The notes under the pieces: generated by a model
Database searches by the model: none
What the model saw: the letters and a program-made list of their open reading frames with translations, nothing else
What the model was told of the DNA's origin: nothing
Program-made: the position numbers and the translations under genes
Origin: Ehretia macrophylla
Lineage: Eukaryota; Streptophyta; Magnoliopsida; Boraginales; Ehretiaceae
Assembly: GCA_037974665.1 (NCBI GenBank)
Contig: CM075767.1
Coordinates: 17,004,840 to 17,068,839, forward strand
Direction of reading: 5' to 3'
DNA length: 64,000 nucleotides
Shown here: in pieces, positions 19,053 through 30,709 of the stretch
How positions within the stretch are numbered: position 1 is the stretch's first letter
Layout of the letters: every line of letters begins with the position of its first letter

Positions 19053-21212
19053 CTACTTTGGCGCGGCAGCGGAGGTGGTGGCCTCAGCTTCATCCCCAAC
19101 TTGGTCCAGGCCCTTCTGGACAAACTCAGAAACCTCTTTGGCCTGGGATATCAGGTCGGAGGGAAGCTCGGGGATCTCCCAGAATTCTGGCGGCGGGACC
19201 TCCAAGATCTCGATGTAGTCGTTCTTGGAGGATGGAAAGAAAGTCTTCGCTCTCTCCCGAGCCGCAACTTGACCCCGGAAGTAGAACTCCATTTCCGCGT
19301 ATTTTGCCATAGCCCCGCCTTCCGTGGCCAACCAGTCCACCGCCGCGTCGCTGGTTTTGAAGGCCTCCACCGCCTTTTCCCCGTGAACGCCGACCCGCTC
19401 CGCCAACTCCTTGAACTTTGCCTCTGCCTCCCGCTTCTCTCGCTTGTAGCGATCGACGTCCTTGGCCGCGGCTTCACGACGGCCCTTCTCTAGGTCCAGC
19501 TCCTTCCTTAAGCGCTCGACCTCCGCCGCATCAGCCCTCTGCCTCTGAGCAGCTTCCTCTCTCACTGTCTCAAGTTCGGCTCGGGAATCCACGTACCGTT
19601 GCTCGAGCTCAACGCAGTGAGTTTGGGCCTTGATTAAGAAGCTGGGGGCAGAGAGGATGTGGGACTCGGCCTGTTCAGCAGAAGATAAAGCAATTAGCCG
19701 AGCTAAGAATGCGATCCCTATGTAAGATGGATAGGGACTTACCGTAACAATGGCCGTCCTCAAGTCCAGCGAGAGTTGCTCGGCTGGGACCGTCGCCAGT
19801 TTGGGGTCGCGATCCACCTTGGACGCTTCCATGAGGTGCTGGTCGGGAGGACTGAACTCCGACTCCTTGCCCTTTCCGGAGTGCCCGGGCCGAGGCCGCT
19901 TTCTGTTCTCGGATCGGGGGGAGGAGCGCTCCGGGATCGTTAGGCCCGACCCAGATTTCTTCGGCAATGGGGACCCCGAAGCCCCTTTTGAGGAGACCTC
20001 GGGACCGACCTCACGCCCTTGGCCGCTGTGGCGTTGCCTCTGGCCTTGTCCAGCGCCGCCCGGTCCTGACCGCACCTGGGCGTACGCGAGCTTCCTCATA
20101 TCCGCCATATCTGCAAAGGTAAAGAGCAAAGGGAATCAAAAGTGAGTCGAAGACCCAGCTAAAACGAAGTTAATAAAACGGGACGGGAGGTCGGACGCCA
20201 ATCCTGCAAACTGACCCTCTTCCGAGCCGGCCCCGTCATCTCCATCCGGGTCGGGAATCAGGTGGGGATGATCCTTTGAGAGATCGGGCTCCCGACCAAA
20301 TAACTTGGAATCCCAGATTCGCTCCCATTTCAGCACACTGTCAATGTTTATCAGCATCCCGGGCGCGGGCCTGAGCACTGCAACTTCTCCACGCTCCTCC
20401 TTTGAGAGTTTAGGATCATCATTGACGGTTTTCCTCAGGCTCGGGAGCCAGTCCAACCTACATCCAGGATTCACAGACGACTCCACCCAATAGTAATCAT
20501 TATGCCAGCCCTTGTTAGATGAGTGCCACTTGGTGAATATGGAGTGGCCGACCCGAGCTGCGAAGTGGAACCACCCCGGTTGCTTCGGATTGGGCTTACA
20601 TACGAAGAAATGCCTGAATCGACGCAAGGTCGGCTCCACTCCCTTCTCCAAACAGAACACGTAGAAAGCCACCATTATAGCCCAACCGTTCGGTGACATC
20701 TGACCCGGGCTGAGCTCGAAATGGTTCAGGATCCCAACGATGAAGCCAGGGAGGGGGAGCTGGATGACGTCGAAGGCCAGATCATATATGGTGTAGTGGT
20801 TGGCTGGGGGGTAACACGCCGATTCTTGCCGACCTGGAACCTTCAACTTGTGATGCCGATCAACCGACCAGTTCCTCAGCCTTGCGTTCGCCATCCGCAC
20901 GGTGGAATGGCACTCTCGCTTGCAGCAGGCAAACAACTGCTCGATCCTCTTCCCCCGAATTGAAGAAGCGCTAGCTGAAGCCGAGCTCCGGGGTCGAACA
21001 GCACTGACTGGAACAGCCTCGATCGGCTCGGTAACTTGGCAGTCGTCGTCACTCTCCTCGCGATTGGATTTCCGAGCCGGCCCTGAGGACGAGCTGGTGC
21101 TCTCTCCGCCACGGATCCTGTTCGAGGTAGATGCCGAGCTCGGCGGACTTTCATCCCCGCCGTAAGACCTTACATCCATTGCCTGAGAATCTTCTGATTC
21201 CGACCTCCCCAT
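19053..21212 (-). CDS. Antisense intron-containing gene of the Tat element (gypsy-type transposon protein family)
   Basis: Likely spliced exons on the minus strand: 21212-20216, 20110-19743 and 19670-19053, giving 660 residues from ATG 21212 (MGRSESED). Intron 1 (20111-20215, 105 bp) has GAGG|GTCAGT and CTTTGCAG|AT and removes an in-frame TGA. Intron 2 (19671-19742, 72 bp) has ACG|GTAAGT and TGAACAG|G. A leader intron 21214-21267 (GTACGT...AACAG) ends one base before the ATG. Residues about 130-250 form a conserved-looking globular part (LPLPGFIVGILNHF, SPNGWAIMVAFYVF, RFRHFFVCKPN) like the Pfam family named putative gypsy type transposon. A Ser/Arg/Pro-rich linker and a long Glu/Lys/Arg coiled coil follow. 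Antisense extra ORFs are known in Tat elements; their function is unknown. Confidence 0.75.
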
Positions 21213-21432
21213 CCTGTTTACAGCAAATACAAATGTACAGGAATGACTAAAGGGAGTCGGGACGTACCTAATGCTCCCAACTGCGGAGTGTGGCCGACTC
21301 TTCTGGTCCAAGCTGCAGAATCCCGAGAATATTCTTTCCGAGCTAGTTGTGTCCGACCACTCTTGCGTCCGACCTAAATTCCTTGAGAAATAGAAAGTGA
21401 AGTATGCAGTGAAATCTCGTAGGATGTGGCCC

Positions 21433-21440
21433 TATTTATA
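21433..21440 (-). promoter_or_regulatory. TATA box for the antisense gene
   Basis: TATAAATA reads on the minus strand here, about 220 bases upstream of the antisense ATG and 190 bases inside the 3' LTR boundary. Initiation near 21405 would give a leader containing the 54-bp intron. It is a separate promoter from the LTR box, facing the other way. Confidence 0.6.
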
Positions 21441-21621
21441 GGCGCCCGTGAAATTCGCCTCGGGAAGGCCAAACGTCGCGTCTCGTCAGAACCGCCAAGT
21501 GACGTGGCAGCCATCCGTTGGGCATGCACTGCTGACGTGGCCATCCCTACTCTATCGGGGTCGGGCACCTGCAGCTCGGGATTAGCTTCTACCTCTAGAT
21601 CTCACCCACTCGATCTCGACT

Positions 21622-21635
21622 GGGGGGGGGGGAAT
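21622..21635 (+). other. Polypurine tract
   Basis: Eleven G followed by AAT directly before the 3' LTR TG. This is where plus-strand DNA synthesis starts in reverse transcription. Confidence 0.8.
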
Positions 21636-22101
21636 TGACGAGGGGTTCCCGAGCTGAGCTAAATTAGCCGACCTGATCAGAGGTGGGCCAATCCGCGCTC
21701 CATCAGCAGCTCGCTCAGCCCAATGATCAACCCCAGATGACTGACCCGACCCCATTAACCCCGACCTCAGTTCCAGCTGTTCCGATGGGACATAAAGCAC
21801 TGATGGGACATAAAGCTGCGTCGCATTAAATGTTGTCAGACCCAAACTCAGTATAAATAGAGCTCAACCCTCCTCACTTACTCTCTCTCGTTATTTATTG
21901 CTCTCAACTACTTTGCCAGCTCGGACATATTAATCATTCGCACGCCTGAGGGGAAAATTCGGGTCACCACCCCGCCTTTTCCTTGCCTTCCTTGTGCAGG
22001 ATCTACAGCCGACCAGGAAAGTTTAGCTCGGAGTCGGATCAAAGGAGACCAGCTCGGCCAAAGCAGCTCCGAATCTAACTGCGAGATTTTCAACCTCGAC
22101 A
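21636..22101 (+). repeat. 3' LTR of the Tat element
   Basis: 466 bp, same ends as the 5' LTR and four mismatches to it. Followed by the GTAAG target duplication at 22102-22106. Confidence 0.96.
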
Positions 22102-22106
22102 GTAAG

Positions 22107-22998
22107 GAAGAAGTCTACTTGCAGGCACGGTATCTTGCTTAAAGAAATGAATTATCATTCAGAATGTCACATTAAACCAAAACAAATAAAATAATTGTCT
22201 ACAACTTGACGCATTTTTAGATTAATGTCACAAAAATAACCAAGATGAGTAAATAAAATATGGGTTAATACCTGCAGAAGCTCTTTGTGATAAAAGATAT
22301 TTTAGTCTTTTAATTTTAAAATAAACATTTTAGACCCTCAACTTTTATTAGTGAAACGCCGTTCGAGCTCATTTCCATCCAAAACTACATGTTGGAATCT
22401 TGTTTCTTTTATATATTTTCGTTTACTTTTTCTTTTTTTGTTTTTTTAACAAGTCATATCAAAGCACATGGAGGTTGGATTGCTTAGTTCCATTTTTTTA
22501 TAAAGAGTACGCGTTAAGAGATGTTGAGAGTGACAGGTACACAAATAAATTACTCGCACAGATCAAATATTGTGAAAATATTAATTATATGTCAGAGATT
22601 TAAATATATATTCAATTACTCTACTATCCTTTCAATTCGAGTCTCCTCTTTTTTCTAGACTTTGCCTCCCTGTTTGGCCATAGTAAGTAGTTTGTTTACA
22701 TTTAAAACTTGAAAATAATGCATTTGAAATGTAGTAGCCATTGTGTTTTTAAGATTTGAGACACTAATTTTGTGTTTATTTACCTATAGATTGTGCTTTG
22801 AATGAGATGGTTGGATTGTGAATTTGACTTATTATTAAATTGATTGTTTCACTTGTTTTATCTTGTTCAAACTTTTTTTTTTATAATTTCATTTATTTTA
22901 TATACCAGTGGGTACCCACACCTACATGAAACAATGATGGGTTTAATGATGTGGGTTTTGACATGGATAAAGTTTGGTGGCAAGATAATGGGATGGTG
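22107..22998. other. Intergenic, no gene seen
   Basis: AT-rich. A piece at about 22264-22400 begins with GGTTAATACC like the foldback MITEs but lacks a partner arm. Nothing else recognisable. Confidence 0.6.
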
Positions 22999-23297
22999 AA
23001 CCCCGAGGGGTTGCCCTGGTGCTTAAAGGGTGTGATAGAATTTGGGGAGATTTCAAATTCGATTATCCTCCTCTCTCAATGTCTCAGTGATCAGACTCTT
23101 AACTGAATTAGTATATGTTTTGAGTTGAGCTGCTTTATTCCGAGTTTTGATTCACATCTAGCTGTTAAGTCATGTGTGGGTAAGTCAGACATAACTCATC
23201 AATGGATCAAAGGTCCCAATGTGGTGGTGTCTAATTTTAGTTAATGTTCTGTGGACTGACTAATGTATGGATATTTCCTGAATTATGAAAAAAAAAA
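22999..23297 (+). mobile_element. tRNA-derived SINE with 16-bp target duplication
   Basis: The body starts AACCCCGAGGGGTTGCCC; TTGCCCTGGTG resembles box A and TTCAAATTCGATTATCC, about 40 bases later, resembles box B of a tRNA-type pol III promoter. It ends in ATTATG plus about 11 A. The 16-bp direct repeat AGATAATGGGATGGTG flanks it at 22983-22998 and 23298-23313. The perfect duplication indicates a recent L1-mediated insertion. Confidence 0.85.
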
Positions 23298-23404
23298 AGA
23301 TAATGGGATGGTGGGGTGCCATGGAGAAGGTACCAAGGAAGGGAGGAAATATAATGAGAAGAAGAAAAATGAAAAAAGGAAAAATGTGACATGTAGGCTC
23401 TATT

Positions 23405-23830
23405 GCTTCCTAAAAGTTTTAATTTCGTATTTACTGTTTAAATTTAACAATTTCGTCTCTATTATTTTTAAAAAAGTTTCAATTTCATTCTTATTATTTA
23501 TCTAAAGTTTTAAATTCGTCTTATTGTTTAAAACTAGTCAATTTAGTCTCTATTGTTTTCTAAAAAAATTAAATTCGTCCCTATTGTTTCTCAAAAAAAA
23601 TATTAATTTAGTCCTATTATTTTTTTAAAAATATAATAAGGACTAAATTGACTAATTTTGAACAATAGAGACAAATTTGAAACTTTAAGAAAATAACAAG
23701 AACGGAATTGAAATTTTTTAGAAACAATAGAGACGAAATTGAAACTTTTGAAAAAACAGTAGGGACAAAATTGAGAAATTTTAAACAATAGAGATGAAAT
23801 CAATTTTTTTGAAAATAATAAAAATTAAAT
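23405..23830. repeat. Foldback of ~40-bp subrepeats
   Basis: Two arms of roughly 200 bp in inverted orientation meet near 23620. Each arm is itself built of a repeated unit resembling GTCTCTATTGTTT plus an A-rich spacer and AATTTCGTC. No coding capacity and no clear target duplication. Confidence 0.65.
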
Positions 23831-25450
23831 TTCTATTATTCCAATGAAAAACATGGGAGAGAAGGAGAAGGGAGATGAGGAAAAATATAGCAAATGAAAA
23901 AAAAAAATTCCATTGTGTAATTGTATTCAATTTCTTATATTTTTAGCCCTTTTACCTTTAGGCTTCTTATGGCATTCTTTAGCATTCCTCCGTCTATTTC
24001 TCTTTTCATCCAAAAAAATGAATCACAAAGGGAGGAATTCTGTAACTCACATTCCTTTCCTCTCTTTAAAAAAATGAATCCTAACATAGAATAAAGTAAG
24101 GGGCATATCGATGCACTCTTGAATACTCTTGTGTAGAAGTAGCTAGTAATTATGTAGAATAAGAGAAAATAAAAAAGAATATGTATTTTTCGAAGAATAC
24201 TTGCACAATTAATGAGATGGTATGTGGTAAGCTGAAGAAGGAAATTCTAGAAAATCACTTGCAACAATTTATTACCCAAATTCCACGTATGAACTAATTA
24301 ATATCAATTGAGCTTTTTGTGGAAAAAGTTCTATCTAATGATATGGGTTTATCCATATTTTGTTCATTTGATAATTTTATATTATTTTTGTTGAATTTTT
24401 TTATGGAAGCAATAATATTATAAAGAAAGTGGAATATCATATTTTTGTTCATTGCTTATATTTTGTGAGTTGATATTATCTAGCCTTACTAGTGCATTGC
24501 TTATTATGTTAAATTCATTTCCTTTACAATACCTATAATATAACAATGTGAGATTGAATAGGAAATAAAAAAAAAACATATGAGTTATTTAATTCAATAC
24601 TTAGACTTATAACTATTAGGGATCGGAGTGATATAACTCGCTAAGCGTAACCCAAGAATGAATTAAAACACTTAAGATATTCCACACTTTATATAAGTAT
24701 ATATAGATATAAATAGGACAAAAATTCACAAGTATATATATAGACATAGGTATATATAAGATGTGCTCTATCTATGATGATAAAGTAAGCTCAAAGAAGC
24801 AAAATTGAATCAAGTTATTTATAAGAATAGTCATTCATTCACATAGTTAGCTTCTTATACTTCGATCAAGTGTGCCTCAATCTCTATATGGCTCTAGCTA
24901 ATTGTGTTTAAGGAGCTATATACTAAAGTGACAATCTCATTTGATAATTTAATATGTTAAGATAGATTTAATTTTTTATTTTCTTTTTGCAACATGGCAT
25001 TCTCAAATGAAGTAGGAGTTGTTTTGATTGAGCATAGTAGGTGAAAAATTCTATCGAATGGATAACATTAAGACTCAAACGCAAGATCTTTTGATTCCAT
25101 ACTCTAATATCATACTGAATAACTATATATCTCAAACATGAGACAATTTATCTATAGACATATTATTTATTAAACAGAATATACGTATAATGTTCATTAA
25201 AACAATATATATACATTGATCGTGTTAAAATTATCTGCTCTCAGAAATAGAGTTGCTTTTTCATGATAGAATGTGTAAAGTGTCATTGGTCATTAAACTT
25301 GTGCGAAGTTTTAAATGACCCACTAATTTTTTCTCCTTTTCAATTTGTTCGCTAAAGTTGCATTATTAGTTTAAATAATCTATTTGGTTATAGTTTTGAC
25401 TAATAGTTCAAATGACAAAAGTAACATTATCCTAAGTTTCTAATGACTTA
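23831..25450. other. Intergenic, no gene seen
   Basis: Low-complexity AT-rich sequence. Short frames only. Nothing recognised as a promoter, RNA gene or complete element. Confidence 0.6.
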
Positions 25451-25870
25451 GGCTCTGTTTAGCCTAACTTCTAAATACTCAAAAGCACTTTCTGTAAGTT
25501 TAAAAGCTGAAATTGTTTGACTCATTTTTTAAAGTGCCTTTAGGCAAAAACTGAAGTTAGAAAAAACTAAAAAATGAGAAGCTCCAAATTAGAGGTTTTT
25601 AAAAAAAGCTTTTGCGAAACTGTTTTACATAATGTAGAAAGTTGTTTTTCTTTTTCTTTTTCTTTTTCTTTTTCTTTTTCTTTTTCTTAAATATACCCCT
25701 TCATATTTTTTAAAGTCTGATATTACCCTCAAAATTTTTAAAAGCTCAACGTTGCATAACACAGGCCAAACAGTCAACAACTTTTGTTCAACAGTACTTC
25801 TAATAAAAACTCTACTTTCAAAGTTCTACAGCTCAAAAGCTGAAATTTCACAGCTAAGCCAAATAGAGCC
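25451..25870. mobile_element. Tourist-like MITE, third copy
   Basis: 420 bp, GGCTCTGTTTAGCC to AATAGAGCC with TTA at 25448-25450 and 25871-25873. Same family as 1631-2065 and 36734-37135. It contains a (CTTTTT)n run near 25645-25690. This is the copy with the best preserved termini. Confidence 0.75.
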
Positions 25871-25873
25871 TTA

Positions 25874-28119
25874 GGTGATGCTCAATTTATTGGTTATAAT
25901 GTCAAAAGTGGACAAAATTACTTATTTGAAACAAATACAAAGTTTAATAGGTGATTTGGAGTATCAAAGTTTTGTGGATGATATAAAATTTTGTACAAGT
26001 TTAGTGGCCAGTAACACAATTTATCTTAATATTTTAGACAAAATTGGTTTCTCACTTAGAACATGTAATATTTTTGCTATTAGCTGGCACATGAATCCAT
26101 TTCTCAAGCTTAAAGTTTCAATCTCTTCCTTCTTTTATCCTGAATTTGATTTCTTTTAAAACTATCATCGGCTCATTTTCTTTACAAGTTAGCATTACAT
26201 TTCATAACAAATCTTGTTGGTAAACCATTGTGCATTATATATTGATGAGTCTACATCTTATGTTATGAGACCCTGTATGACGCTATTGTGTGAAGTTGAA
26301 TGTGTCAAAGCATTCTTTCGATGAATATGGATCAGATAGAATGAGGATGAGCAAGAAGAGGCTAGAAAAGAAGGTTTTCTGGCAATCAGTAAATGATGAG
26401 CAATGCCGGAGTTATACTTGCACTCGATCCAATTTTTTTTTTTTTTTTTGAAAATATATGTATTTTTAAAATATTTTAAAGTTAAAATATTACTTTAGAC
26501 TCCACTGAAAAAAATTATTTATATACGAGTATTATATTGTGTGGTTTAAACCGCATAAATATAATCCGTGGTCTTAAATGTTTTTTTCATTGATTGCATA
26601 TAGGTCAGCATTGATTTTGTATGCTTAGTTTTCCATTTACTAAAACCCCACGTATGAATAACGTTAAGAAGATCAAACCTTCCATTGGATCAACGGAAGA
26701 GAATAAATTGATCACTAACTGGCAAGGGTAATAGCTTTGCAATTGAGGTGACGGAAGAAAAAAAGAAGGTAATTGGAAACCAAATGACTCGTCTCTCATC
26801 CAGTACAGAACGCAATGTCTATGATAACATCTTCATATCAAATTATGGAGTCACGGCGCTATCATTGGGAAAAATTGGTCGGGCAGTCATACATGACCGT
26901 GAAGGAAAAATTAAGAACTTGAAGTGGGGTGGGGTGGGGGGGGGGTGGGGGGGGGGGGTGGTTTGGGGGGGAGAGAATGTGATACTGGATTGTGGACTTG
27001 GAAGTGCCTAAAAACAGGGGTGGTCCTATTCAATGTTGAGGGGTGCATCAACTTTAAAAAAAAAAAAAAAAATCTTTTTGTTTAGTTTTATTTTTTTTAA
27101 AAAAACTTATTATATTGGACATTTTCATTGTATGATGACACACTCTGATATCTCACAACACAAGTGCACCCCTGAACTTGGGTGTTTGGATATGCCACTA
27201 CTTGAAAGATAGCAGAGATTAAGATCTTGAAAACTCAAGAATAAGAAATCAAGGTAAGGCTAACTTATGAACTTAGTGAAGATGGCATTTCTTTTTGGAG
27301 TTTTAAATTAATTATAATGGGAGATTGATCTTGACATGTAGATGTGCAAAACTTAGAATTTCTTCGTGATATGATATGAACAATGAGTATTTTTCATCAC
27401 ACTTGTTCTTTTAAAGAGCAGAATTATGTCTTTAGATATTAAAATAAAATGAGTTTTCGCATGATTGATTCTATGTTGTGTTGTGTAAACTTGTTTATCT
27501 AATGTTATGTATCAAGAAAGATGATTCATTATTCCTAGCAAAAAAAAGATGATTCATTATTTTGGACTTAAGTTTTTCTTGTTGAGAAATAATAATATTG
27601 CTGACATGAAGCATGTAGTTTGGGAAAGAAAATAAATTTATAGCTAATGTAGTAATCCGATTGGTTGGACCTATAACGAGTCAGACCTATGTATTTAGAC
27701 GTCCGATTTGAGAATATTTAACAAGTATTGTTCTATTCGATTAATTAGACTTGACTCTGAAAAGCCCAAAACTCACCCTATGCATACTATTCTATGTTTT
27801 GCTGGATTCCATGCCTTTATATGCACTCAATACATGTTCTTGAAAGATTAAATCAAGCATGGAAACATTGAGATGATGATTAAATCAAGAGAGTGATCGT
27901 GAATTGAACACTTCATGGAGTGTCTACCTTGAAAACTTTGATAATATGTCTAAAATTTTTTCATTGACCATATCCAAGGCCAAAAAAACAAGAAAAAGAA
28001 AAAAGAGGGACCCCTATGGCTTTTTCCAGTAGTTGAAATAGAGATTGGCTCAAAATGAAGTTTTCGGGAAAAAATAAGTGGCTACGGAAACTTTTACCAG
28101 GATTGCTTTGGTGTAGTTC
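25874..28119. other. Intergenic, no gene seen
   Basis: AT-rich sequence with short frames that resemble nothing. Homopolymer runs occur at about 26440 (T), 27058 (A) and a G-rich block at 26924-26976. No element boundaries could be assigned. Confidence 0.55.
26924..26976 (+). repeat. G-rich low-complexity run
   Basis: Runs of four to thirteen G separated by single T, within an otherwise ordinary AT-rich intergenic stretch. Confidence 0.8.
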
Positions 28120-28790
28120 TTTTTTTTTTTTTTTTTTTTTTCTGTTTTTTTGTTAAGGAAATAAAACTTATGTTAATTAACACGTGAGTCCAACCAAATG
28201 GGAAAATAAAAAATTAAATCAAGTGGGCCAAGCCCAAACTGACATGACTTGAAATCTGGCAGAATAACACTAGGTCAGACCAACAAACTAATAACCTAAA
28301 GCCATTGCCACACCACATAGCCCACCATGCATCTTCCACACCCACCAAGACTCGTCGTGGTGTAGACACCATGTTTGGAAGAGCCATCAGAAATCCCAAT
28401 ACGAAAGCTATAACCATGGCCACAAGCTTGCTTATAAACCACAAACCATTTCGGATGTACCAACCTTTAGGAGCAGTGGCTTATGCACACTCTTAGAGTG
28501 TGTTTTCGCTAATCATCGAGTCTTGGTTTCACACCTACTTAGGAGGGAAAAGATAGACAGAACCAACATCCAAGATATCCAAACTCTCTAGTAGATAGAG
28601 GAAACCACAGAAGATGCAAGCTACCAAGGTGGAAACAATGTCCACCATTCTTCCTCCAGGAACTCCACCAAAAGTGGTGGTAAAGAAAGTAAGGGTAGGA
28701 GTCATATGCAGTAGGGTAACCTGGCAACAAGAGAGAGGTGCTCATGGTGGTTGGTGTTTCAAAAAGAAAAAATTGGAATGACATTAATAC
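28120..28790 (-). mobile_element. LINE-derived poly(A) retroposon fragment, minus strand
   Basis: A 22-base T run at 28120-28141 is the poly(A) tail of a minus-strand insertion. The body read on minus contains CACTTTTGGTGGAG.., GGAGGAAG and GGTGGAC in the order seen in the 5' part of the elements at 42185 and 48350. Frames here (76 and 81 codons) match nothing. The right boundary is not defined and no target duplication was found. Confidence 0.4.
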
Positions 28791-29183
28791 ATAAAAAAAT
28801 TGAAGTTCTAATTCTTAATCTTGAAAAACATGTATTAAATCACCAACATCGGGTATTATTAGAAACCTAGATTTAATTCTTAAGTGGTAACCTGAGCTAG
28901 AACCTCAGACTCGCTTGCTTGATTCTAGAGATAGTCTTTACAAGTTCAAAAGGTGATTTCTATCGTTTTCTTGGTGTAGAACAATTTTATTCTGCACAGT
29001 ACTTAGCTCCGACATCTGGTTAGTTGCTGGCTCTAAGTATAAATCATAGGCCCACAAATAAGACTAGTATTGGAGATATAAAAAATAACTAATTGGACTT
29101 GTTTTTCACTAACCCAAAAAGATTAACCCAAATTGTTTCTTATACCCACAATTATACCCACTTATAAACCATTTATATACACA
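28791..29183. other. Intergenic, no gene seen
   Basis: Nothing recognised. Ends at the target duplication of the CACTA element. Confidence 0.6.
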
Positions 29184-29872
29184 ATTCACTACAAGAAATT
29201 TCGCGTTCGGAGACGGCACATTTCCGTCTCTCTTCCGTCTCCAATCTGAAAAGGAGACAGAACAGAGACGAAACTCGGACTTCAACCTGTCTCCTTTTTT
29301 GAATTTCCTCTCCATTTCGTCTCAAAAGGAGACGAAAAGATATTTCGTCACCTTTCTATCTCGTTCACATTTCGTCTCCAATTCGTATCTCTCACATTTC
29401 ATCACTTTTCTGTCTCCTTCACATTTCGTCTCCGTTTCGTCTCCCTTACATTTTGTCTCATTTCTGTCTCCCTATAATTTCATCTCATTTCCGTCTCCGT
29501 TCACATTTCGTCTCCCTCACATTTTATCTCATTTCCGTCACATTTTTTAATTTTTTAAAAAAAAATAATTTCAAATAAAAAAGTTATAAATTTGAATTAT
29601 GTCAAAATTACTATAAAAATTTGAAATTTTTTACAAAAATTATACTAATTACAAAAATAATAATAAATAAATCTGAAATAATATATAATCAACTTAAAAT
29701 CATGATTGACCTGCAATATATATATATATATACCTAAATCTATCACTTATACACTTATATATCCAATATATATATACAAATATGAAAGAACAAAAAATTC
29801 ATTTTTTTTTAAAAAAACCTTAAACTCATGATAAAACTACAAAAAATCATATATTTACCTAAATCTATCAAT

Positions 29873-29873
<1 letters not shown>

Positions 29874-29921
<48 letters not shown>
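29874..29921. repeat. (AC)n microsatellite
   Basis: About 22 AC dinucleotides followed by a short (TA)n, inside the CACTA element. Confidence 0.9.
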
Positions 29922-29935
<14 letters not shown>

Positions 29936-30339
29936 GAAAGGAGAAAGAAACTAAATAAAGCTGAAATTTTTTAAAAAACCTTAAAATCATGAAAAAAACT
30001 ACCAGAACTATATATATTTACATAAATCTATTAGTTATACATACATATATATGACATATATACATAATACATATATAATCCAAACAAACGTGGTAGTATA
30101 AAAAAAATCTAAAATCATAATAAAAGAACACTATATACATATATTTGGCATTATATACAAACATATATCTAATGAACTAAACCAAAACAAATTTGAAAAT
30201 TTAAATAAAAGTAAATAAAGGAATTACCTTAAAATGAGGTAAACTAGTAGTGAGTTCACACTTGGAAGTATGAGTTAAGAGAAAGGGGAGGGGGGAGGGG
30301 GGGTTATGTTCAAATTTATTTATTTTTTTTGAATTTTCT

Positions 30340-30645
30340 CCCAAAATTCATTTGGGGGAAAATGAAAAAATGGTTCAAGTGGCTGGAATTTCTAGCCACT
30401 TGAACCTGCACAATTTTTTTTTTTTTTTTGTATTTTTCCCCAAAATATTTTGGAGGGAAATGAAATAATGGTTCAAGTGGCTGGATTTTCCAGCCACTTG
30501 AACCGTGCCAAGTCCTTTCAAAGGACTTGGCCCAGCCACTTGAACCGTCACAATTTTTTTTTTTTTTGTATTTCCCCCCAAAATATTTTGGGGGGAAATG
30601 AAATAATAGTTCAAGTGGCTGAATTTTCCAACCACTTGAACTGGT
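30340..30645. repeat. Tandem palindromic units (GTTCAAGTGGCT) in the CACTA interior
   Basis: Three units of about 110 bp. Each has a T run, a CCCCAAAATATTTTGG palindrome and a second palindrome TTCAAGTGGCT..AGCCACTTGAA. The middle one adds AAGTCCTTTCAAAGGACTT. A further half-unit lies at 33560-33635 beyond the nested LTR, so the array was split by that insertion. Confidence 0.8.
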
Positions 30646-30656
30646 ACAAGTGTCAT

Positions 30657-30709
30657 GCCCCGACCCCGACCCCGACCCCGACCTCGACCCCGACCCCGAC
30701 CCCGACCCA
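30657..30709. repeat. CGACCC hexamer array
   Basis: About eight CGACCC units (one CGACCT) directly after the LTR start, an expansion of its CCCCGA terminus. Confidence 0.85.

Larger units (their letters stand above)
12449..22101 (+). mobile_element. Ty3/gypsy LTR retrotransposon, Tat lineage, 9653 bp
   Basis: Two 466-bp LTRs start TGACGAGG and end CCTCGACA, with 5-bp target duplications GTAAG at 12444-12448 and 22102-22106. Order: LTR, PBS, gag, protease, RT, RNase H, a second RNase H-like domain, integrase, tandem repeats, an antisense gene, PPT, LTR. The second RNase H-like domain after RT-RH and the extra gene before the 3' LTR are known marks of the Tat lineage (Retand and Ogre relatives). 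The LTRs differ at four positions (0.86 percent), so insertion is recent. Two in-frame stops interrupt gag-pol, so it is probably not autonomous now. It is much more GC-rich than its surroundings. Confidence 0.95.

Noticed and set aside
25875..26159. 94-codon plus-strand frame after the Tourist-like MITE
   Set aside because: No signal, domain or conserved pattern, and AT-driven composition.
30657..30709. Telomere-like or CRISPR-like array
   Set aside because: CGACCC hexamers are not a plant telomere unit and form the expanded start of an LTR; there are no spacers.
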